A DNA stretch of 64,000 nt, taken from the NCBI RefSeq assembly GCF_002741075.1, contig NZ_CP016634.1, positions 3,063,501-3,127,500 of the forward strand, read 5' to 3'. The stretch is from Pseudomonas putida (GTDB lineage Bacteria > Pseudomonadota > Gammaproteobacteria > Pseudomonadales > Pseudomonadaceae). The notes under the pieces were generated by a model. That model was not told the DNA's origin. It made no database searches and saw only the letters and a program-made list of their open reading frames with translations. Shown here one piece after another: positions 16,305-25,574 of this stretch. Made by a program: the position numbers and the translations under genes. Each line of letters begins with the position of its first letter. The stretch's first letter is position 1.

Positions 16305-16455
16305 CCTAGTGGCCTCGAAGGCACGGCGTCCGACGCAGCCCCCTGATGCCGGCCAGTCGCTCTTAGCGCGCGAAATAAAGAACTTAAAATCATCAGTAAA
16401 GTCAGATAGATAGGAGTGAAGTGAGTGAATTTTCCCCTTATCTCGGCATAACCCC
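16305..16455 (-). mobile_element. 151-bp remnant of a Tn4652-like Tn3-family transposon end
   Basis: Read inward from 16455 the sequence is GGGGTTATGCCGAGATAAGG, which resembles the terminal repeat of Tn4651/Tn4652-type transposons. The remnant has no gene. At 16455/16456 it abuts the middle of an ATPase gene, and at 16304/16305 element A was inserted into it. Confidence 0.65.
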
Positions 16456-17064
16456 AATAAGCGCCCGGTGGCCCTGTTCGTCGATGAGGCACATGACCTC
16501 AACGGCCATACGCTGACCGGCCTTAAGCGCCTGATGGAACTGGTCGAGGACGGCGACGGCCGATTGTCGGTGGTGCTGGCCGGGCATCCCAAGCTGCGTA
16601 ACGACCTGCGCCGCCCGACGATGGAGGAAATCGGCTACCGCACAGATATTTTCTCGCTCGACGGCATCGCCGGCAGTCAGCGCGAGTACATCCACTGGCT
16701 GCTGGAAACCTGCACTGCGGGGAAGGTCGAACCCGAGTCGATCCTGAGTGAAGACGCCATCGACCTGCTCGCCACCAAGCTGCGCACACCATTGCAAATC
16801 CAACTGCACCTCAGCATGGCATTGGAAGCCGGCTACCTGACTGGCGAGAAACCCGTCTCGGCGGAGCTGGTGGAATCAGTGCTGTCGCGTCAACTGGATG
16901 ATCTGGAACCGACCCTGACGCGCCACGGTTACCGCATCAAGGATCTGGTAGATCAGTTCGACGCCAGACCCAATGAGATCAAGGCGCTGTTCAGCAACGC
17001 GCTCGATCCGGCGCGCGCCGCTGAGCTGCGCGACAAGATGCTGGCGGCGGGGCTGCCGATCTGA
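16456..17064 (+). pseudogene. Truncated AAA+ ATPase of element B (C-terminal 202 codons)
   Basis: The 3' part of the gene at 7326-8297, starting just before Walker B (PVALFVDEAHDL) and running to the same GLPI C-terminus. Walker A is missing, so the product cannot be a working ATPase even if translated from the GTG at 16468. The break at 16455 is the tip of a Tn4652-like terminal repeat. It marks the left remnant of element B, whose resolvase and transposase genes are not in the window. Confidence 0.9.
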
Positions 17065-17101
17065 GCGCTGGGAAATTGTACGTTTTGGGGTTTTGGGTTT
17101 G

Positions 17102-17133
17102 GGGAGCAACGGAATAGAAAGTGCACTTAAGCC
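17102..17133 (+). repeat. Sequence related to the TIME palindrome arm
   Basis: The 32 bases starting GGGAGCAACGGAATAG and ending GCACTTAAGCC match the TIME segment at 13278-13309 at 26 positions, all differences being transitions. It is probably half of a shared recombination-site module lying downstream of the element B ATPase gene. Confidence 0.6.
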
Positions 17134-17187
17134 CTGCCATCTCCTCTCAGCGCCATAATCTAGGTCCTTCTCAACTCCATTCCCCCC

Positions 17188-17218
17188 TTGATTCCGTACT
17201 TAAATACGGAAGTAGAGT
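17188..17218 (+). promoter_or_regulatory. Second MerR operator-promoter
   Basis: TTGATT (-35), a 19-bp spacer holding the dyad TCCGTACttaaatACGGA-like arms, and TAGAGT (-10). The layout and arms are the same as in the merR-merT promoter at 18100-18130. It drives the small exported protein at 17257. Confidence 0.85.
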
Positions 17219-17256
17219 CGAATCGTGGGCTGAAAACCTGAGAGGAGATTGCTGTT

Positions 17257-17475
17257 ATGAAATACCTAAGACTGCTGCTGATAGTTGGTTCGACTCTGCT
17301 GTCATCCACCGTATGGGCCGAGAACGGAGCCGATCGAGCGCTTGAGTGGAGGGCCGCTATGCACGACAAGGCTGAGGCGGCCTTGGTGGCGGAAACCGCC
17401 AAGAAGATTGAGCAACTGGGGGCCACGGCGGCTGGCCGTGTCGAAGAGCAGCCCGCCTGTCCACCTGCAAGGTAG
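17257..17475 (+). CDS. Small exported PtrA-like protein under a MerR operator
   Basis: 72 residues. A clear signal peptide (MKYLRLLLIVGSTLLSSTVWA, cleavage after WA) is followed by ENGADRALEWRAAMHDKAEA. This resembles the N-terminal domain of PtrA, a small copper-induced periplasmic protein of Pseudomonas. The only mature cysteine is in QPACPPAR. It is not one of the standard mer proteins. Its promoter carries a MerR-type dyad, so mercury-induced expression is predicted. Three bases after the stop a 17-codon frame (17479-17532, MSDCCTIRSTRLSVSLP) begins like the head of a metal transporter, then ends. A terminator follows at 17596. Confidence 0.75.
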   Translation: MKYLRLLLIVGSTLLSSTVWAENGADRALEWRAAMHDKAEAALVAETAKKIEQLGATAAGRVEEQPACPPAR

Positions 17476-17595
17476 GACATGAGCGACTGCTGCACGATCC
17501 GCTCGACCAGGCTCAGCGTGAGCCTGCCCTGATGAGGCGCAAGTGCAAATAGCAGTACCAATCTGTGGCCTTTGCAATTGCTCCTTTGGCCATTC

Positions 17596-17623
17596 AGCGG
17601 CGCTCATTGAGCGCCGCTTTTTT
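17596..17623 (+). terminator. Rho-independent terminator after the PtrA-like gene
   Basis: Hairpin AGCGGCGCTcattgAGCGCCGCT followed by T6. It lies 120 bp after the PtrA-like stop and about 50 bp past the convergent merR end. Confidence 0.85.
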
Positions 17624-17674
17624 CCAAGCTCAAGCCGACAAACAGGGGCGCCTCACAAAACTGGAGATCGTAGG

Positions 17675-18094
17675 TCAGCACGGCTCTTTGTTTCCATGCA
17701 GCGAAACGATCAGCGGACAGGAAACAGTCCCGTGACTCGCACAACAGTCGTGAACCAGCCGCGCCAAGACTGACTCGATCCGCTGCAAATCCGCGAGTTT
17801 CCCACGTACATCCTCGAGCTTCTGCTCGGCGAGCACACGCGCTTCGTCGCAGTGAGCGCCGTCATCCAGCCTCAACAGTCCGGCCACTTCATCGAGGCTA
17901 AAGCCCAGTCGTTGCGCGGATTTCACGAATTTCACCCGTGCGACATCCGCCTCGCCGTAGCGGCGAATACTGCCGTAGGGCTTGTCCGGCTCGGGCAACA
18001 GCCCCTTGCGTTGATAGAACCGGATGGTTTCCACGTTGACCCCGGCCGCCTTGGCAAAGGCGCCGATGGTCAGGCTGTCCACAGAGTTTTCCAC
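17675..18094 (-). CDS. merR: Mercury-responsive regulator MerR
   Basis: 139 residues. The N-terminal helix-turn-helix is [29 protein letters not shown]. The mercury-binding cysteines are in [22 protein letters not shown] and VSCPLIVSL, as in classical MerR (one further cysteine in DCC). It represses and, with Hg(II), activates the divergent merT promoter, and probably also the promoter at 17188. The C-terminus (HGNKEPC) differs from the Tn21/Tn501 proteins I remember. Confidence 0.95.
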   Translation of the reverse strand: MENSVDSLTIGAFAKAAGVNVETIRFYQRKGLLPEPDKPYGSIRRYGEADVARVKFVKSAQRLGFSLDEVAGLLRLDDGAHCDEARVLAEQKLEDVRGKLADLQRIESVLARLVHDCCASHGTVSCPLIVSLHGNKEPC

Positions 18095-18099
18095 AGTGC

Positions 18100-18130
18100 T
18101 TGATTCCGTACTTGACTACGGAAGTAACCT
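18100..18130 (+). promoter_or_regulatory. merO and merT promoter
   Basis: TTGATT (-35), a 19-bp spacer and TAACCT (-10), with the dyad TCCGTACttgactACGGA between. This is the classical MerR operator arrangement in the merR-merT gap. Confidence 0.92.
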
Positions 18131-18165
18131 TAAACCATCGCTCACATGCTCAAAAGGAGAAATGC

Positions 18166-18516
18166 ATGTCTGAACCGTCAAACGGGCGCGCCCCTCTTGT
18201 CGCCGGGGGGCTCGCTGCGATTCTCGCGTCGACTTGCTGTCTTGGGCCGTTGGTTCTGATCGCACTGGGATTCAGCGGGGCCTGGATCGGCAACCTGACC
18301 GTGCTGGAACCTTACCGCCCGATCTTCATCGGCGGGGCGTTGGTCGCGCTGCTTTTCGCCTACCGGCGCATTTTTCGCTCGGCTCAAGTCTGCAAACCGG
18401 GCGAGGCTTGCGCTATCCCCCAGGTTAGCAGCACTTACAAGTTGCTCTTCTGGGTGGTGGCGGCATTGGTGCTGATCGCACTCGGCTTCCCCTACATCCT
18501 TCCCTTGTTCTACTGA
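18166..18516 (+). CDS. merT: Mercuric ion transport protein MerT
   Basis: 116 residues from the ATG at 18166, preceded by AAGGAGA. Three membrane helices. The vicinal cysteines that pass Hg(II) through the membrane are in ASTCCLGPL of helix 1. A second cysteine pair lies in the loop (VCKPGEACAIP). It takes mercury from MerP and hands it to MerA in the cytoplasm. First gene of merTPCA-orf-DE. Confidence 0.95.
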   Translation: MSEPSNGRAPLVAGGLAAILASTCCLGPLVLIALGFSGAWIGNLTVLEPYRPIFIGGALVALLFAYRRIFRSAQVCKPGEACAIPQVSSTYKLLFWVVAALVLIALGFPYILPLFY

Positions 18517-18529
18517 TCAGGAGTTCGCC

Positions 18530-18808
18530 ATGAAAAGGCTGTTCGCATCCTTCGCCCTTGCCATCCTCGTCGCTGCGCCCGCCTGGGCGGCCACGCAGAC
18601 CGTCACCCTGTCAGTGCCCGGCATGACCTGCGCCGCCTGCCCGATTACGGTGAAGAAGGCGTTGACCAAGGTCGATGGCGTGACCAAGGCGGAAGTAAGT
18701 TTCGAGAACCGCGAGGCCATCGTCACCTTTGACGATACCAAGACCAATGCCCCGGCGCTGACCAAGGCGACCGAGGACGCAGGCTATCCGTCCAGCGTCA
18801 AGCAATAG
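18530..18808 (+). CDS. merP: Periplasmic mercury-binding protein MerP
   Basis: 92 residues. A signal peptide (MKRLFASFALAILVAAPAWA) precedes one heavy-metal-associated domain with the metal site GMTCAACPITVKKAL. It captures Hg(II) in the periplasm and passes it to MerT. It starts 13 bp after merT and ends 12 bp before merC. Full length for the family. Confidence 0.95.
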   Translation: MKRLFASFALAILVAAPAWAATQTVTLSVPGMTCAACPITVKKALTKVDGVTKAEVSFENREAIVTFDDTKTNAPALTKATEDAGYPSSVKQ

Positions 18809-18820
18809 GAGGGAGTTCCG

Positions 18821-19255
18821 ATGGCAAATCCGCTCAATCTGTTCACTCGGATCGGTGACAAAGCCGGTTCCGTCGGCGTGCTGGTTTCTGCCATAGGCTG
18901 CGCCACGTGTTTTCCCGCCCTTGCCAGCCTGGGTGCCGCGTTCGGTCTGGGCTTTTTGAGCCAGTGGGAAGGCCTGTTCATCACCACGCTGCTGCCCCTG
19001 TTTGCCGGACTGGCTCTGGTCGTCAATGCCCTCGGCTGGCTCAATCATCGGCAGTGGCGACGGACTGCGCTCGGCCTGATCGGCCCTGTCCTGGTGCTGG
19101 CAGCGGTGTTTTTTATGCTGGCTCACGGCTGGCGGAGCGGCTGGCTGCTCTATATCGGCCTGGCCCTCATGCTTGGGGTGTCCATATGGGATCTGGTGTC
19201 GCCCGCCAACCGCCATTGTGGGCCGGACGCCTGTCCAACTCCGCAGAAACAGTGA
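18821..19255 (+). CDS. merC: Mercuric transport protein MerC
   Basis: 144 residues with four membrane helices. The first has the Hg-binding pair in AIGCATCFPALASLG. MerC is an additional inner-membrane mercury importer found in Tn21-type operons. The C-terminal tail carries CGPDACPTPQ. Its place between merP and merA is the usual one. Confidence 0.94.
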   Translation: MANPLNLFTRIGDKAGSVGVLVSAIGCATCFPALASLGAAFGLGFLSQWEGLFITTLLPLFAGLALVVNALGWLNHRQWRRTALGLIGPVLVLAAVFFMLAHGWRSGWLLYIGLALMLGVSIWDLVSPANRHCGPDACPTPQKQ

Positions 19256-19277
19256 TGCCGACAAGAGACCCATCTGA

Positions 19278-20972
<1,695 letters not shown>

Positions 20973-20992
20973 TGAGAGAGCGAGGTTGAAGC

Positions 20993-21409
20993 ATGAGCAA
21001 CACGGCAGGCGATCTCGGTGGGTGCGACAGCCTACGCAAGACATGGCAGGTGATCGGCTTATGGGTGCTGCCTGCCGTCGCGGCGACGATAGCGATTGTT
21101 CTGGCGGATCGACGCCCCGCGTTGTTCCTGGCAGCGAGCGCCGCGCTGGCCGTGATGGGCGGCGCCTGCCTGGTCAACGCCGCGCGCTGTCGCCGACTTC
21201 ACTGCTACATCACGGGGCCTTACTTCCTGTTGCTCGCGCTTGGTGCGCTGCTGGTTTATGTGTTTGACCAAAACGGCGAGCATCTCTCCAGACTGTGGCT
21301 GCTACTGGCACTGGGTACTACACCGTTGCTCCTCTGGCTACCTGAGCGCCTGGCCGGAAGGAAATATCTGAGTGCCCCAGTTTGCGGAGAAGGCCGGGAG
21401 TGTCGGTGA
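20993..21409 (+). CDS. Uncharacterised membrane protein between merA and merD
   Basis: 138 residues with four likely membrane helices ([63 protein letters not shown]) and cysteines near the second and third ([16 protein letters not shown]). It begins 20 bp after merA and its stop overlaps the merD start by one base, so it is part of the operon. Classical mer operons have merD directly after merA. I do not recognise a named family. The Cys-rich loop makes a mercury-transport or accessory role plausible but unproven. Confidence 0.75.
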   Translation: MSNTAGDLGGCDSLRKTWQVIGLWVLPAVAATIAIVLADRRPALFLAASAALAVMGGACLVNAARCRRLHCYITGPYFLLLALGALLVYVFDQNGEHLSRLWLLLALGTTPLLLWLPERLAGRKYLSAPVCGEGRECR

Positions 21410-21771
21410 TGAATGCCTACACGATATCCAGATTGGCCGAGGACGCGGGCGTCAGCGTGCATGTGGTGCGCGACTATGTGCTGCGTGGCTTGCTGCACCC
21501 CGCGCGGCGCACGGACAGCGGTTACGGCATTTTCGACGAGCAATCCCTGATGCGGCTGCGCTTCGTGCGTGCCGCCTTCGAGTCCGGTATCGGGCTCGAC
21601 GAATTGGCGCGGCTCTGCCGGGCGCTCGATGCGGACGATGGCTCCGACGTGATCGGCTGTGTCGAGCGTTTGCTCCGGCAAATCGCGGCACGACAGGCGG
21701 CTTTAGCCGTAGTGGAAACGCAGTTGGCCGGGCTGACCCACTGCGCCGACGAAGGTCATGCCCATGCGTAA
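21409..21771 (+). CDS. merD: Mer operon co-regulator MerD
   Basis: 120 residues from the ATG at 21409 ([20 protein letters not shown]). Upstream in-frame codons exist, but this start couples exactly with the previous stop. It has a MerR-like helix-turn-helix and a dimerisation helix, and lacks the MerR mercury-binding cysteine set. MerD binds merO after activation and helps switch the operon off. The histidine-rich end (DEGHAHA) is typical. Confidence 0.93.
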   Translation: MNAYTISRLAEDAGVSVHVVRDYVLRGLLHPARRTDSGYGIFDEQSLMRLRFVRAAFESGIGLDELARLCRALDADDGSDVIGCVERLLRQIAARQAALAVVETQLAGLTHCADEGHAHA

Positions 21772-22000
21772 CGCCGACCAAGCCGAATCGACCAAGGTCT
21801 CCCGCTCACGCGCTTATACCTGGGGCGTGCTCGCCGCGCTCACCTGCCCCTGTCATCTACCGGTGCTGGCATTGCTACTTTCGGGGACAGCGGCCGGGGC
21901 CTTCGTCAGCGAACATATGGGTGTCGCCGTGCTTGCGCTGGCCGTTCTCTTCTGCCTCTTCCTGCGAGCGGCACTGCGGACCTTTCGGGAGCGGCCGTGA
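21764..22000 (+). CDS. merE: Mercury transport protein MerE
   Basis: 78 residues if started at the second ATG ([10 protein letters not shown]), which is better spaced from GAAGG. The ATG at 21758 gives two more residues. Two membrane helices, with the signature [17 protein letters not shown] whose CPC motif carries Hg(II) or methylmercury. It overlaps the end of merD. Confidence 0.92.
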   Translation: MRNADQAESTKVSRSRAYTWGVLAALTCPCHLPVLALLLSGTAAGAFVSEHMGVAVLALAVLFCLFLRAALRTFRERP

Positions 22001-22160
22001 TCCGCTCAGACCACTGCGCGGTCTCCGCTGCCGAGTTGCGGCAGACTTGGGAGCGCCGGGAATTCTTCTGCACTACCGGCCGCAGGTCGATCTGCGCACA
22101 GGTTCGATCACGGGTGCGGAAGCGTTACTAGGTTTTCTTGGACGATGGAGGAACCCCATC
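21998..22160 (+). pseudogene. Decayed N-terminal part of mer urf2 (EAL phosphodiesterase)
   Basis: After merE the frames hold fragments of urf2, the EAL-domain ORF of Tn21-type mer operons: the piece [22 protein letters not shown] is the EAL start, but it is out of frame with the GTG at 21998. It then jumps straight to sequence preceding the C-terminal domain. A large internal part of the EAL domain is missing, so no phosphodiesterase can be made. Confidence 0.8.
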
Positions 22161-22373
22161 ATGAACGCAAACAACACCCCTACCATCAGCTGCTGCGAAT
22201 GTTGCAAGGACATTCCCCTTGACGCCGCGCTTACGCCGGAAGGTTCCGAGTACGTCGTGCACTTCTGTGGCCTGGAGTGCTATCAACGCTTTATGTCTCG
22301 CGCGGATAAGAGGGCGGCATTCGAGCCTGATAGCCCCTACACACAAAAGGTCAGTACCCGTCACGACGACTAA
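22161..22373 (+). CDS. DUF3330 domain protein, C-terminal part of mer urf2 kept as a small gene
   Basis: 70 residues from [20 protein letters not shown] to the end. This matches the C-terminal domain that follows the EAL region in Tn21 urf2 (there MNASDSTTTSCCVCCKEIP). Four cysteines are at the start and [11 protein letters not shown] follows, a zinc-ribbon-like pattern. It has its own ATG behind TGGAGGAACC. Retention of an open frame after loss of the EAL part suggests independent use. Function unknown. Confidence 0.75.
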   Translation: MNANNTPTISCCECCKDIPLDAALTPEGSEYVVHFCGLECYQRFMSRADKRAAFEPDSPYTQKVSTRHDD

Positions 22374-22395
22374 TTCGCTTTGCCTCTGGAAAGTG

Positions 22396-22570
22396 GCTCT
22401 GGTTAATTGCAGAAAGCGTGAGCCCACGATGATGGAATGCAAGCCGACGCAGCTGAATGCAAGCTCACTCGCAGTTAATGTGAGCCCGGCTGCTCCGTCA
22501 GTTGCAGTTAATCTGAGCCGGGAATCGCATTGATTGCGAGCGCGGCCGATTTCAAACGCGAGCCGTTACA
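22396..22570 (-). mobile_element. Right terminus of element B (TGTAAC end with seven transposase-binding repeats)
   Basis: Read inward from 22570 on the minus strand: TGTAACGGCTCGCGTTTG, then GCTCGCAATCAATGC, GGCTCAGATTAACTGC, GGCTCACATTAACTGC, GAGCTTGCATTCAGC, GGCTTGCATTCC and GGCTCACGCTTTCTGC, spaced about 20 bp. It is the same end as 12993-13056 plus 16190-16304, here without the TIME insertion. It has entered an IS66 transposase gene. Confidence 0.82.
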
Positions 22571-24082
22571 ACTAGCTTTCTGCGTCGGCAATCGCGTCAG
22601 TACATCCTTGAGATATGCGTACGGATCATGCCCGTTCATGCGTGCCGACTGGATCAAACTCATGATCGCTGCCGCTCGTTTGCCACTGCGCAGAGACCCG
22701 GCGAACAACCAATTGGAGCGCCCAAGCGCCCATGGTCTGATCGTGTTCTCCACCGGGTTGTTGTCGATGGGTACGGCACCATCATCCAGGTAGCGCATCA
22801 GCGCTACCCAGCGTTTCAAGCTGTAATCCAGAGCCTTGGCCGTGGCCGACCCCTCGGGCACGAGGTCGCGCTGAGCCAGCATCCATTCATGTAACTTCTG
22901 TGCAATGGGCGCCGCTATTTCTTGGCGTAATCGCCACCGTTCTTCATCGCACATGTCTTTGGCCTGCCGTTCGACTTCGTACAGCCCGCCGATTGAGTGC
23001 AGCGCTTGTTCGGCCAACTGGCTTTTGTTCGCTGCATGCAGGTCGAAGAACTTACGGCGGGCATGCGCCATGCAGCCGATTTCGGTGATATCCAGGTCGA
23101 AGCTGGCCTTGTAACCCGCGAAGTCATCACAGACCAGCTTGCCGTTCCAGGTGCCCAGGAAGTTGCGCGCATGTTCGCCGGCGCGGCTGGGGCTGAAGTC
23201 GTAGACCACCGCCTTGAGGGCCGAGTAAGGCGTCGTGCAATAAGCCCAGACATAAGCTCGATGCGTTTTCTTCTCTCCGGGAGCCAGCATCTGCACCGGA
23301 GTTTCATCGGCATGCACGACTCGCTGAGCCAGCACCGCTTCGCGCAGTGCATCCACCAGCGGTTGTAGCTGTACGCCAGTTTGGCCCACCCATTGAGCCA
23401 GCGTTGAACGCGGGATCGCCAGGCCTGCACGGCCAAAGATCTTTTCTTGCCGGTACAGCGGCAGATGGTCAGCGAATTTGGCTACCATCACATGCGCCAG
23501 TAGGCCTGCGGTCGGGATGCCCTTGTCGATCACCTGGGCCGGCACCGGTGCTTGGATCAGTGTTTCGCACTGGCGGCAGGCCCACTTTCCACGTACATGC
23601 TGCTCAACGGTAAACACGCCAGGTGTGTAATCCAGCTTCTCGCTAACGTCTTCGCCGATGCGCTGAAGCTGGCACCCGCAGACACACTGGGTGTTCTCTG
23701 GCTCGTGACGAATGACGGTACGTGGGAACTGCGGCGGTAGCGGCGCGCGCTTGGGCTTTTGGCGGGGTTCGTCCGACGTTGGGGCGGGACGAAGCGCGTT
23801 CAGTTCTGCCTCGATAGCCTCAAGGTCGGTGTTGAGCAAGTCATCCAGCAAGCTGCCTTGCGCTGGGCTGATCTGCTCGCTGCGCTTGGCGAACTTGTGG
23901 CGCTTGAGGATGGCAATCTCGTGAGAGAGCTGCTCGATGATCGTCTCGTCACGATGGATTTTTCGCGCCATGGTGTCGACCTTCGACAGCAACTGCGCAG
24001 CGAGTGCGCGCAGTTGTTCGGGTGTCATTTGGGCGAGATTGGGCGAGGAAGTCATGCCGTGGATTTTACCAAAGCGATCCAC
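22571..24082 (-). pseudogene. tnpC: IS66 transposase TnpC, 3' end cut off by element B
   Basis: 504 codons of IS66-family TnpC. An N-terminal coiled coil (RDETIIEQLSHEIAILKRHK), a zinc finger (CVCGCQL ... CRQCE) and the DDE core (VVHADETPVQML, VCDDFAGYKASF, PVENTIRPWALGRSNW) are all present. The normal end is lost after RLPTQKAS, where the TGTAAC end of element B begins. The frame continues 20 codons into that end and stops at 22508. Loss of the C-terminus and of the right inverted repeat makes the IS immobile. Confidence 0.9.
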
Positions 24083-24104
24083 CTGCCACAGCTGAAAAGC
24101 AAGG

Positions 24105-24440
24105 CTAAATCACTGTGATTGCGCCGTTAGCGCCAACTCGCTGCCATGGCAAACCGAGCACCAGCGCTTGAAGTTGTTCAGCGTCGAGCCCAACTTCCAA
24201 GCCGCGATGAGTGCCAGGCCAGTGAAACTTGCCTTGGTTCAAACGCCTCGCGGCAAGCCAGATGCCCACGCCATCGTGCACCAGCACCTTCATCCGGTTG
24301 GCCCGGCGGTTGGCGAACAGATAAGCGCAGTGCGGCTTCGCCGCACCGAACACAGCGACCACGCGGGCCAACGCAGTTTCGGTGCCGGCGCGCATGTCCA
24401 TGGGCTCGGTGGCTAGCCAGATGGCGTCGATGCGCATCAT
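24105..24440 (-). CDS. tnpB: IS66 accessory protein TnpB
   Basis: 111 residues from MMRIDAIWLATEPMDMRAG, with the family motif YLFANRRANRMKVLVHDGVG. IS66 needs TnpA and TnpB with TnpC to transpose; the biochemical role of TnpB is unknown. The ATG at 24440 overlaps the tnpA stop, giving coupling. A longer frame to 24494 would overlap tnpA and is unlikely. Confidence 0.9.
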   Translation of the reverse strand: MMRIDAIWLATEPMDMRAGTETALARVVAVFGAAKPHCAYLFANRRANRMKVLVHDGVGIWLAARRLNQGKFHWPGTHRGLEVGLDAEQLQALVLGLPWQRVGANGAITVI

Positions 24441-24754
24441 TGCGAGAGGCTGCGGATAAAACGTGCGCAGCCGTCCGGGTCGGAGATGGGCCATTTTACC
24501 GTGATGGATTTGTCGCCCAGCGACAGTGCGATGACCACGGCTTCATCAGCTTGCCGTTTAGGAATCGGTTGCAGCGGTACAAACGCGGGAAGTGGCGCGA
24601 CGGGTTTATCACGGTAAATCGGCAGCCACTTGCGAATCACGTTGGCATTGATGCCGTGGCTGATGGCGACGCTGGAAACTGAGGCACCGGGTTTCAGGCA
24701 TTCCTGCACGACCTGGGCCTTAAAGGGTTTGGGATAGGAGCTTCGTTGGCGCAT
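24437..24754 (-). CDS. tnpA: IS66 accessory protein TnpA
   Basis: 105 residues with an N-terminal helix-turn-helix (PFKAQVVQECLKPGASVSSVAISHGINANVIRKW, in parts), as in IS66/IS3 OrfA proteins. First gene of the IS, 50 bp inside the probable left end. Intact. Confidence 0.9.
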   Translation of the reverse strand: MRQRSSYPKPFKAQVVQECLKPGASVSSVAISHGINANVIRKWLPIYRDKPVAPLPAFVPLQPIPKRQADEAVVIALSLGDKSITVKWPISDPDGCARFIRSLSQ

Positions 24755-24898
24755 GGAAATCCTAGCGATAAGGGTGATCGCGTCCGCTTAAAATAGGCGG
24801 ACACCATCGCCCTTGTTTCCGGATTTCTGAAGGTGTGTTCTCTGGCCGCTTACTTAGCTGCAACTGCAACGCATCATCGACATGAGGTAGCTAGCCTC

Positions 24899-25096
24899 AT
24901 GCAGATTCTCGGTATCGCTGACCAAGAACGAGACGCCGCGATCAAGGCCGCCTCTGACGATCAGAGACAGGTCAAGTTGATGCACGACCGCATCGCTTAC
25001 CTAAACGTGCTCATGGAGACATGGGCTACTGGCGACGATGCGACGGCAGCAGTCGTGAAACAAGCCCTCCAGAGGGATCGTAATCTCTTCTCATAG
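24899..25096 (+). CDS. Hypothetical small protein
   Basis: 65 residues (MQILGIADQERDAAIKAASDDQRQVKLMHDRIAYLNVLMETW...), helical and charged, no signal peptide. An upstream in-frame codon at 24833 lies only 29 bp from the IS66 end and is less likely. I recognise no family. The frame may be the intact 3' part of a gene cut by IS66. Confidence 0.35.
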   Translation: MQILGIADQERDAAIKAASDDQRQVKLMHDRIAYLNVLMETWATGDDATAAVVKQALQRDRNLFS

Positions 25097-25220
25097 TCAG
25101 TTATTAGCACCCAACTGCAAGCAGCGATTAGATTTGATTAGTAAGAGATTAGCAGCCTCCCGTGCTACGGCCGACACCCTATTCCTACTGGGCTGGAGCG
25201 CGATTTTTCAAATCGTCCAA

Positions 25221-25565
25221 GGGGTGCTGGAACGGTAATGATGGGGGTATCAGAACGGCATTCTAAGGGTGCTAGAACGGTATTCAGGGGTGCTAGAACG
25301 GCATCGGTAGGAGTGCTGGAACGGTATCGACAGGGGTGCGGGAACGGCATCGGTAGGAGTGCTGGAACGGTATCGACAGGGGTGCTGGAACGGTATCGAC
25401 AGGGGTCGGGAACGGTATCGGTAGGGGTGCTGGAACGGTATCGACAGGGGGGCTGGAACGGCATCGGTAGGAGTACTGGAGCGGTATCGACAGGGGTGCT
25501 GGAACGGTATAAGTTGAAGGCTGGTACGTTACGAGCAGGAATGCTGAAACGGTACCAGCGGGACT
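25221..25565. repeat. Iteron array, probable replication origin of the integrated element
   Basis: About fifteen tandem 22-23 bp units with the core GGGGTGCTGGAACGGTATCG followed by ACAG or GTAG. Inner units are nearly identical; the units at both ends are degenerate. They lie directly past the 3' end of a TrfA-like initiator gene, the usual place or partner for initiator-binding iterons. Units are back to back without unique spacers, so this is not CRISPR. Confidence 0.85.
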
Positions 25566-25574
25566 GAGACGCTA

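Larger units (their letters stand above)
22571..24804 (-). mobile_element. IS66-family insertion sequence, right end missing
   Basis: Contains tnpA, tnpB and truncated tnpC in the usual order. The likely outer end at 24804 reads inward GTGTCCGCCTATTTTAAGCG. This is my best guess for the terminal repeat, as its partner is deleted. Confidence 0.75.

Noticed and set aside
16209..16809. Minus-strand open frames near the second ATPase copy
   Set aside because: They are antisense to the ATPase remnant or run through the transposon end repeats; no ribosome site or family features.
25221..25565. CRISPR-like repeat array
   Set aside because: Units are contiguous 22-23 bp repeats without unique spacers and sit beside a replication initiator, so they are iterons.
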